This document shows positions 57,888 to 64,000 of a stretch of 64,000 nt of DNA, piece after piece. Under the pieces are notes generated by a model. That model did no database searches, was not told the DNA's origin, and worked only from the letters and a program-made list of their open reading frames with translations. A program made the position numbers and the translations under genes. Origin of the DNA: an uncultured Enterobacterales bacterium (GTDB taxonomy: Bacteria; Pseudomonadota; Gammaproteobacteria; Enterobacterales; CALYQQ01); NCBI GenBank assembly GCA_945288535.1, contig CALYQQ010000004.1, forward strand, positions 93,726 through 157,725, given 5' to 3'. Position 1 is the first letter of the stretch, and every line of letters begins with the position of its first letter.

Positions 57888-58000
57888 GTAGGGTAACAGT
57901 GGTAGAATGTTATTTTTAATATCCTTCTTTATACATTTTTATATGTATAAAAAGGTAAGCTAAATATGGCAACCTCGGTTTTATACCGAGGTATTCTTTT
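57888..58000 (+). ncRNA. spf: Spot 42 regulatory RNA
   Basis: About 113 bases. The 5' part (GTAGGGTAACAGTGGTAGAA) aligns with E. coli Spot 42, which begins GTAGGGTACAGAGGTAAGAT. It ends in a terminator hairpin ACCTCGG-loop-CCGAGGT (57972-57992) and a T-rich tail. The middle has diverged strongly. Position between polA and engB is the same as in E. coli. Spot 42 is an Hfq-dependent RNA that represses galK and many catabolic genes when glucose is present. The conserved 5' end carries the unpaired pairing regions, supporting function. Confidence 0.8.
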
Positions 58001-58010
58001 ATTTGAATGA

Positions 58011-58616
58011 CTATTCTTCACTAAACCATTGGTCTAGCTTGTTTTTTAGTTTATCAACACTTATTTTTTTGAGCGAAGAGAATATTTCAACTTGCACATC
58101 TCCCTGAAATGCTAAACTGGCTTCTCTAACCGTATTAAGTTGTGCTTTAGCTGCACCATTAGATAACTTATCCGCTTTGGTCAATAGTATTAAAATAGGC
58201 AAACCAGCATCTACAGCCCAAAAAATTATCTGTTGATCTAACTCTTTTAATGGATGACGAATATCCATTAATATCACTAACCCTTTTAAACTATTACGTT
58301 TTTGGAGATATTCACCTAATGCTCGCTGCCATTTACGTTTAACCTCCTGAGGAACTTCTGCATACCCATATCCAGGTAAATCCACTAGACGACAGTTCTC
58401 TGCGACATGAAATAAATTAATAAGTTGGGTTCGCCCTGGTGTTTTACTTGTTCTAGCTAAATTTTTTTGATTAGTTAATGTATTTAATGCACTGGATTTT
58501 CCCGCATTCGATCGACCAGCAAAGGCAATCTCTATACCTTCATCAGTAGGTAAACTACGAATATCAGGTGCACTTAGTAAAAACCGACAAGCGGCATAAT
58601 TATGATGTATTCTCAA
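58011..58616 (-). CDS. engB: Ribosome biogenesis GTPase EngB (YihA/YsxC)
   Basis: 201 residues (E. coli 210). GTPase with Walker [10 protein letters not shown] near residue 32, switch [13 protein letters not shown] near residue 78 and NKXD-type TKAD near residue 142. Needed for 50S subunit assembly. The best start is TTG at 58616 (13 residues before LSAPDI; E. coli has 12 before MSAPDI). No ATG is in frame upstream within reach. The C-terminus lacks the last few acidic residues of the E. coli protein. Confidence 0.95.
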   Translation of the reverse strand: MRIHHNYAACRFLLSAPDIRSLPTDEGIEIAFAGRSNAGKSSALNTLTNQKNLARTSKTPGRTQLINLFHVAENCRLVDLPGYGYAEVPQEVKRKWQRALGEYLQKRNSLKGLVILMDIRHPLKELDQQIIFWAVDAGLPILILLTKADKLSNGAAKAQLNTVREASLAFQGDVQVEIFSSLKKISVDKLKNKLDQWFSEE

Positions 58617-58779
58617 TGTTAGCTCATCTCTGTTTATATTGATTTTGATAATTATATATTAACTTATAACTTATTGTGATGTTTCGCCAGCAGAAATAAT
58701 AAATAGTCATATATCCTTATTTTTAACTAAAAAATAAAATATATTGCTTTTATATATTGCTTTTTTAGAAATATTTGAT

Positions 58780-59358
58780 AAGTTAATAGTCCTGTAGGGA
58801 TACAAATATTGAAGCAATAAATTTGTTCAATATTCAGGGATGAAAAAATCAAGGACACGTTATCAATAGATAATGCAATATTATGGACAGCAAAGATGAA
58901 AAATAACGTTAGATTATTTGAGATATCAATACCAATATATGGATGGGATATAAATAGCACAACTCACTGATGTTAAGAGCGCGATCGAAGGAAGAGTAAA
59001 AGATAGGGAAAGTTACGTTAGGAAAACATGATTTGTTTATAGGATATAGCAACAATAGGAATTTACTCACACGCTAGGAAGCAAGCTTAATATACAGGCT
59101 ATTTATTCAGGTGGATTTACTTAGATAATAAAAAACGATTAAAAATAGACTAGGTCAATACTCTGGACAGGAAACTTTATCTGAATCGTAATAGTTGCAG
59201 GACGCATTATTCAGATGAAGTCATACTAGACAAGAGTCATAACAAGGAATTTACATAATAAATAGGGAAATACTAACGGAAATTATAATGAAGGAACAAA
59301 GCTCTTAGATATTATTTTTATCCTATATTAGGTGGCAATGACAATTGCCACCTTTTTT
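58780..59358 (+). ncRNA. csrC: CsrC/CsrB-like GGA-rich regulatory RNA
   Basis: Non-coding stretch between engB (minus) and yihI (plus), the exact location of csrC in E. coli. About twenty GGA triplets occur on the plus strand from 58797 to 59295, against two TCC, a strong strand bias in AT-rich DNA. GGA in loops is the CsrA binding motif. The transcript would end in a terminator GGTGGCAAT-GACA-ATTGCCACC plus TTTTTT (59331-59358). The 9-bp stem AATATTGAA (58805-58813) / TTCAATATT (58826-58834) lies near the 5' end. The start is not determined; near 58780 it would be about 570 bases, longer than E. coli CsrC (about 245) or CsrB (about 370). Confidence 0.8.
59331..59358 (+). terminator. Terminator of the CsrC-like RNA
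   Basis: Perfect 9-bp stem GGTGGCAAT (59331-59339) / ATTGCCACC (59344-59352) with a GACA loop, then six T. Very strong and well-formed. Confidence 0.92.
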
Positions 59359-59425
59359 ATTTATCTTTTTTACTTAGATTTATTGTAAAATTAATTCTAA
59401 ATCAATTGATAAGAGTAATAAATGT

Positions 59426-59911
59426 ATGCGGCAGGTAAAGTCATCAACAAAACGTCGTAAAACTCGTGCAGAGTTAAATGAAGCCAGTTGGGAATTAAAG
59501 CGTAAAAAAAAGCATCGTGGTAACAAATCAGGTTCAAGAAATAAATCGAGTACAGACAACGCCAAAGCATTAAATCATGAACAACAAAAGGATCCGCGTA
59601 TTGGAAGCAAAAAACCGGTTTCTTTGTTTAATCAAGAGAGTCAAAGCACGCAAAAAAATAATATGTTGCGACAAGAGAGCAAACCTAAATTATCTTTGGA
59701 ACAACAACTTGAGCGATTAGAAAATGATGAATTGCTTAATGTTTTATTAGATAAGTTAGATAGTAATAAGCCTATTAGTGAGACAGAACAACATTATCTT
59801 AATGAAATGCTTACTAAAATTGACGTTTTGATGGATAAGTTGGGAATTTCTATTACTGACGATGATGATGAGAACACAGAATGCATAATGCATCTTCTAA
59901 AACAAAATTAA
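59426..59911 (+). CDS. yihI: Der GTPase-activating protein YihI
   Basis: 161 residues (E. coli 169). A basic, disordered N-terminal half (KRRKTRAEL, KRKKKHRGNKSGSR, KDPRIGSKKP) and an acidic helical C-terminal half with DDDDENTE near residue 143. Binds and stimulates the ribosome assembly GTPase Der, slowing late 50S assembly. A second ATG at 59422 is in another frame. Followed by its own hairpin terminator. Confidence 0.93.
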   Translation: MRQVKSSTKRRKTRAELNEASWELKRKKKHRGNKSGSRNKSSTDNAKALNHEQQKDPRIGSKKPVSLFNQESQSTQKNNMLRQESKPKLSLEQQLERLENDELLNVLLDKLDSNKPISETEQHYLNEMLTKIDVLMDKLGISITDDDDENTECIMHLLKQN

Positions 59912-59942
59912 TGTTATCAATTAATTTTATTCTTACCAAAAT

Positions 59943-59970
59943 AATAGCCTATTTTTAAGTAGGCTATTTT
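59943..59970 (+). terminator. Terminator after yihI
   Basis: AATAGCCTA (59943-59951) and TAGGCTATT (59960-59968) form a perfect 9-bp stem followed by TTAATAA, 32 bases after the yihI stop. Confidence 0.75.
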
Positions 59971-60058
59971 AATAACTGGCGTAGAATTTTTATTATTTAA
60001 TTAATCGTAATTAGCTCGCTTATTTTACTGTTAGTTCATAAGATCGGAAAAGATAACT

Positions 60059-60235
60059 ATGTTTTGGATTATATTGATCGTTTTTTCATTATCAATTGGT
60101 TATCTAGTTGTTTTGTTATTACAGCTTTCACGGTTATCATATTTAAAACGTAAAGTTTATCGTTATCGGCCTATTACTAAAAAAAGGGCTTTAGTGAACC
60201 AGTATCGCCGTGAAAAAAGGAGTAAGCAAAAGTGA
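60059..60235 (+). CDS. Small membrane protein of unknown function upstream of hemN
   Basis: 58 residues: a single hydrophobic helix (about residues 2-22, WIILIVFSLSIGYLVVLLL) and a highly basic cytoplasmic tail rich in Lys, Arg and Tyr. Its TGA overlaps the GTG start of hemN (60232), so translation of the two is probably coupled. Relatives of YihI often have a membrane-anchored DUF2489 protein of about 150 residues at this location; this may be a shortened form, but I cannot prove that. Little else can be said. Confidence 0.6.
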   Translation: MFWIILIVFSLSIGYLVVLLLQLSRLSYLKRKVYRYRPITKKRALVNQYRREKRSKQK

Positions 60236-61605
60236 ATTATTCAGTAATTAATTGGGATATAGGCTTAATCCAAAAATACAATTATTCTGGCCCTCGTTAT
60301 ACATCTTATCCTACAGCACTTGAATTTAACGAAAAATATAGTGAAGTAGATTTCCAACATGCCGTTAGGCGTTATCCTTCGCGACCTCTTTCACTTTATA
60401 TTCATATTCCTTTTTGTCATAAACTTTGCTATTTTTGCGGATGTAATAAAATCGTTACTCGTCATTTATATAAAGCAGATGAATATATTGACTACTTAGC
60501 TACTGAAATTAAACAACGTGCACCATTATTTAAAAATAGATGCATAACGCAAATTCACTGGGGAGGCGGAACGCCAACTTACTTAAATAAAAAACAAATC
60601 AGTCGGTTAATGAATTTGTTGCGACACCATTTTACATTATTACCAACGCGTGAGCAGTCCATTGAAATTGATCCGCGCGAAATTGAACTAGATATGATTA
60701 ATCATTTGTATGCTGAAGGATTTAATCGTATTAGTATGGGGGTTCAAGATTTTGATAAATCGGTACAACGTTTAATAAATCGTGAACAAGACGAAACGTT
60801 TATATTTTCTTTAGTCGCACGGGCAAGGCAATTATCATTTAAATCTGTAAATATCGATTTAATCTATGGATTACCACAGCAGACCTTAGAAAGCTTTACT
60901 CATACGTTACAAAGAATTATTAAATTAAAACCTGATCGACTAAGTGTATTTAATTATGCTCACTTACCGACACGTTTTGCCGCGCAACGCAAAATTAAAG
61001 AATCTGATTTACCCTCAGCAGATGATAAATTAGCAATATTACAAAAAACAGTCGAATTATTAACTAAACATAGTTATCAATATATAGGTATGGATCATTT
61101 TGCTTTACCTAATGATGATTTAGCTATTGCACAACGGCAAGGGTTTTTACATCGTAATTTTCAAGGTTATACCACACAAGGTGATAATGACTTATTAGGT
61201 TTAGGTGTATCTGCAATTAGTATGATTGGAGATAGTTATGCACAAAACCAGAAAGAATTAAAAGTTTATTATGCAAATATTAATGAAAAAGGCCAGGCCT
61301 TATGGAAAGGATTAATAATGAACAAAGACGATTGTATTCGTCGTGATATTATTAAATCATTAATTTGCAATTTTCAGTTAATATATGCTGAGATTGAAGA
61401 AAAATATCAGATTAATTTTACAGAGTATTTTCGTGAAGAACTCACCTATTTAGTGACATTTATTTCTGATGGCCTTATTGATACACAACCAACAGGTATA
61501 GAAGTAACGACAAAGGGAAGGCTACTTATTCGCAATATTTGTATGTGCTTTGATACGTATCTACGACACTCTGTTAGAATGCGGCAATTTTCTCGTGTTA
61601 TTTGA
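60232..61605 (+). CDS. hemN: Oxygen-independent coproporphyrinogen III dehydrogenase
   Basis: 457 residues, the same as E. coli. Radical SAM enzyme decarboxylating coproporphyrinogen III to protoporphyrinogen IX without oxygen. The [4Fe-4S] cysteines are in HIPFCHKLCYFCGCNK (near residue 62), GGGTPTYL follows (near 111), and the end RMRQFSRVI matches E. coli. Start is GTG 60232, with GGAG 11 bases upstream; no ATG is in frame nearby. Heme made here would serve katE and cytochromes. Confidence 0.97.
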   Translation: MNYSVINWDIGLIQKYNYSGPRYTSYPTALEFNEKYSEVDFQHAVRRYPSRPLSLYIHIPFCHKLCYFCGCNKIVTRHLYKADEYIDYLATEIKQRAPLFKNRCITQIHWGGGTPTYLNKKQISRLMNLLRHHFTLLPTREQSIEIDPREIELDMINHLYAEGFNRISMGVQDFDKSVQRLINREQDETFIFSLVARARQLSFKSVNIDLIYGLPQQTLESFTHTLQRIIKLKPDRLSVFNYAHLPTRFAAQRKIKESDLPSADDKLAILQKTVELLTKHSYQYIGMDHFALPNDDLAIAQRQGFLHRNFQGYTTQGDNDLLGLGVSAISMIGDSYAQNQKELKVYYANINEKGQALWKGLIMNKDDCIRRDIIKSLICNFQLIYAEIEEKYQINFTEYFREELTYLVTFISDGLIDTQPTGIEVTTKGRLLIRNICMCFDTYLRHSVRMRQFSRVI

Positions 61606-61670
61606 TAATATAAATTAAGTAGACTAATAAAATCCGATTTAGTTGGGTTAATTTATACGTTGTTATTTTG

Positions 61671-61699
61671 AATCATCAGGCAATTATCCTGATGATTCT
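61671..61699 (+). terminator. Terminator after hemN
   Basis: AATCATCAGG (61671-61680) and CCTGATGATT (61688-61697) form a perfect 10-bp stem with a 7-base loop, followed by CTTCTTGTATTCTTTCT, 66 bases after the stop. Confidence 0.8.
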
Positions 61700-61850
61700 T
61701 CTTGTATTCTTTCTCAGAAGATTATCAGAAGCATTACTTTTTTTAATTAAATAATATTATTTAATTTAGCCTTAATTTTATTAATAAACTATACCTATAA
61801 AAGCACACTAGAGTGTTATTCCTATAATATCAAGGAAAATTTGCCGATAA

Positions 61851-63134
61851 TCAGTGACGTGAAGTTGTCTGATTATAGATATAATCTCGACTAAATGGAT
61901 AATCTGACTGAGCACCAATTAATCTATTTGTTTCAGGATAACTATCTAATAAGTGATCAGGATTAGCCCCTAATACTTGATAAAGGGAAATCCAACCTTG
62001 TTCAAAACACATTGCTGAACCTGCTAGGTAAAGTCTATAAGCTTTTATCGTTTGTTCATTAGTCAGTTCACGAGCCTTATCTAACTGGTACTCTAATGAA
62101 TCAGACCATGCCCAAAGTGTTTTAGCATAATGTGGTCGCAAATTTTCTACATCCAGTGCTTCTAAACCAGAAATAGTTAATGTTTTCATTACATCAGAAA
62201 TATGAATGAGTTCGCCACCGGGAAAAATATATTTTTCAATAAATCCTCCCATGCCATAACCCATTTTATTGTTATCTGTTCCACCTGTAGTAATACCATG
62301 ATTAAGAAATAAGCCACCTGGCTTTAATAGTTTCCTCAGTATGGTAAAATAATCAACCATATTTGCATGACCAACGTGTTCGAACATACCAACTGAGGCT
62401 ATTTTATCAAATTTAGGTAATTTTAAAGTACGATAATCACACAGCAACATTTGTACTCGATCTTGTAAACCTTGATCACTAATAAGCTGATTTACATAAG
62501 CATGTTGATTTTTAGATAATGTTATACCAGTTGCTTTTACGCCATAATGCTTAGCTGCCCAAAGTAATAATCCTCCCCAGCCAGCGCCAATATCTAAAAA
62601 ACGTTCTCCAGTATGTAAATCTAATTTACGACAAATAAGATCTAGTTTAGCTTGTTGTGCTTCTGCTAAAGAGTAGTCCATATTAGCGTAGTAAGCGCAA
62701 GAATAGACACGCATGGGATCCAACCATAAATTATAAAAATCGTCAGATACATCATAATGATGTGCAATTTGCTCTGCATCTTTTCCTAATGTATGTTGCA
62801 TTTGTGATTTTATATATCTGATTTTATTTGCTAACCACTGTATTTTAGGTGTAACGTAAGGACTACTCTTATTTACATTAATTAATGACGTTGCACAGGC
62901 CATAACATCGCGCATACTTCCTTTAATATCAATTTTACCTTCGACAAAATCACTGCCAATTACGCCAATTTGACGATTTAATAAATGAATTAGACTCATT
63001 TGTGTATGAAATATAATAATTAATTTTGGTATTTGTTGTGATGTTGCAATAACTTGTTTATTTGGCAAAACAAATTTTGTTGGGATAGGAAACTGATTAA
63101 TTAATTGAGTAAATTTACTGTAAATAAAATTCAT
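61851..63134 (-). CDS. cfa: Cyclopropane-fatty-acyl-phospholipid synthase family protein
   Basis: 427 residues. An N-terminal lipid-binding region (about 1-110) is followed by a SAM-dependent methyltransferase domain with motif I FLDIGAGWGGLLLWAA near residue 200, the catalytic area IASVGMFEHVGH near residue 262 and GGFIEKYIFPGGEL near residue 307. CAYYANMDYSLAEAQQAKLDLICRKL is the family bicarbonate and substrate region. Adds a methylene bridge to unsaturated acyl chains of membrane phospholipids. Not at the E. coli location. GAGG precedes the ATG on the minus strand. Confidence 0.92.
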   Translation of the reverse strand: MNFIYSKFTQLINQFPIPTKFVLPNKQVIATSQQIPKLIIIFHTQMSLIHLLNRQIGVIGSDFVEGKIDIKGSMRDVMACATSLINVNKSSPYVTPKIQWLANKIRYIKSQMQHTLGKDAEQIAHHYDVSDDFYNLWLDPMRVYSCAYYANMDYSLAEAQQAKLDLICRKLDLHTGERFLDIGAGWGGLLLWAAKHYGVKATGITLSKNQHAYVNQLISDQGLQDRVQMLLCDYRTLKLPKFDKIASVGMFEHVGHANMVDYFTILRKLLKPGGLFLNHGITTGGTDNNKMGYGMGGFIEKYIFPGGELIHISDVMKTLTISGLEALDVENLRPHYAKTLWAWSDSLEYQLDKARELTNEQTIKAYRLYLAGSAMCFEQGWISLYQVLGANPDHLLDSYPETNRLIGAQSDYPFSRDYIYNQTTSRH

Positions 63135-63948
63135 AGTTTAAAACCTCTTGATGTTAACAGGCTAAAAACAACAATGGCTTGTTACTCTACACAAACTATA
63201 ACTAATTGATTTACATGCATAATACTTATATTACAACTGGATAATAGACCGAATAATATAATTACTTCTGAAAAACTGATTAAGAAAGGGGTCATAATAT
63301 AGCTATTGCAAATCTTTTGGTTATTGGCAATAAACAATTAACTTACTTTATTATAACAAATTATAATTATTAGCTAGTATGGTGTTAGATAATATTGAGT
63401 ATGGACTATAGTGAGTAAATTGGCCACTCTATGAAAATAGTTTATTTTTATTAAAAATCCTATTTATTACTGTTTATTTATATAGTTAGTATCATTTAAT
63501 AAATTGATGTAGTTAATTTATGTTGATAATAATGAATTTATCATCTCTACTATTGATGAATAGTTAACTTATTTTAATAATGAAAAACACATTTATTTTT
63601 TATTAGAAGCGTTATATTATCTCTTACTTAAATCTAAGTAATAAATTATTTCGCTATTAACGTTATATGCTATGATTAATGAGCAGTTGTTTTTATTTAA
63701 TTAAATAAAATATTATATCTTATACTTATATTATCTAATTCCATATAAATTCAATAAAATAGCGACATTCTAGCTAGTAGTGTTTTTGTATGGATAATTG
63801 ATGTAATTCTCACAATAAATATTAAAAATAAAGTAATACTTTTTAGCATTAAAAAATGCATTTCACCGTTTGGTAGCTTGAGTGATAGGACCTATGCTTA
63901 TTATTTCAACAATAAAATTAGCGTAAATAATAAATTATAGTACCCTTG
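63135..63948. other. AT-rich intergenic region upstream of cfa
   Basis: About 815 bases without a coding frame. It should contain the cfa promoter (minus strand). Very low complexity; no repeat or RNA recognised. Confidence 0.4.
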
Positions 63949-63974
63949 AAAAAGGGCACCCTAAGATGCCCTTT
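63949..63974 (-). terminator. Terminator of a minus-strand gene beyond the right edge
   Basis: On the minus strand AAAGGGCA, an 8-base loop and TGCCCTTT are followed by more T (CTTTTTC). The 8-bp GC-rich stem points to a transcript coming from outside the window on the right. Confidence 0.75.
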
Positions 63975-64000
63975 CTATAATAAGCTATCAATTACTTGAT

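Noticed and set aside
58727..58960. 77-codon minus-strand open frame between engB and yihI
   Set aside because: It has no family resemblance, and the region is better explained by the GGA-rich plus-strand RNA with a terminator.

Overview
The window is a chromosomal segment from an AT-rich member of the Enterobacterales. It holds the replication origin neighbourhood: asnA-asnC-mioC-oriC-mnmG-rsmG-atpIBEFHAGDC, then the divergent mnmE-yidC-yidD-rnpA-rpmH / dnaA-dnaN-recF-gyrB block. It also holds the E. coli-like neighbours dsbA-srkA-yihD, mobA-mobB, fpr-yiiQ-tpiA and yihG-polA-spf-engB-csrC-yihI-hemN. Protein similarity to E. coli is high, oriC lies between mioC and mnmG, and the intergenic DNA is extremely AT-rich with some visible decay. 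My inference is a Morganellaceae-type, possibly insect-associated (Arsenophonus-like) bacterium; the species cannot be fixed from the sequence alone.

Layout. 1-7.1 kb: the end of a CoA-transferase alpha subunit, dsbA-srkA-yihD on the minus strand, and divergently a molybdenum-cofactor group (a YcbX-like MOSC/ferredoxin protein, mobA, mobB) followed by an MdtD-like MFS exporter. 7.2-9.5 kb: a KatE-type catalase. 9.8-22.2 kb: asnA | asnC-mioC-oriC-mnmG-rsmG and the complete F1Fo ATP synthase operon. 22.8-24.6 kb: an alpha-carbonic anhydrase and a TenA thiaminase II, isolated in AT-rich DNA. 25.5-36.4 kb: mnmE-yidC-yidD-rnpA-rpmH facing away from dnaA-dnaN-recF-gyrB, with DnaA boxes and a dense GATC cluster between them. 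36.6-45.5 kb is accessory: a WaaE-like glycosyltransferase, a DevCAB-like ABC exporter with a lipoprotein adaptor, a phosphatase pseudogene, a TPM/zinc-ribbon membrane protein, YegP and an AcpT-like phosphopantetheinyl transferase. 45.7-48.6 kb: tRNA-Pro(UGG), fpr, yiiQ, tpiA. 48.8-63.1 kb: yihG, an orphan hlyB-hlyD type I secretion pair, polA, Spot 42 RNA, engB, a GGA-rich CsrC-like RNA, yihI, a small membrane protein, hemN and a cyclopropane fatty acid synthase.

How it works together. The core is replication initiation (oriC, DnaA, DnaN, RecF, GyrB), ATP synthesis, ribosome and tRNA maturation (EngB, YihI, RsmG, MnmE and MnmG, which form one tRNA U34-modifying complex, and RnpA), and membrane protein insertion (YidC/YidD). 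The accessory genes concern envelope chemistry and export. Two regulatory RNAs (Spot 42, CsrC-like) and an ideal CRP palindrome sit around engB.

No phage, insertion sequence, CRISPR array or rRNA operon is visible. The least ordinary items are the CPAC active site of DsbA, the toxin-less hlyBD pair inserted between yihG and polA, the long GGA-rich RNA between engB and yihI, the orphan perfect CRP site, and the broken phosphatase gene with three stops and a frameshift.
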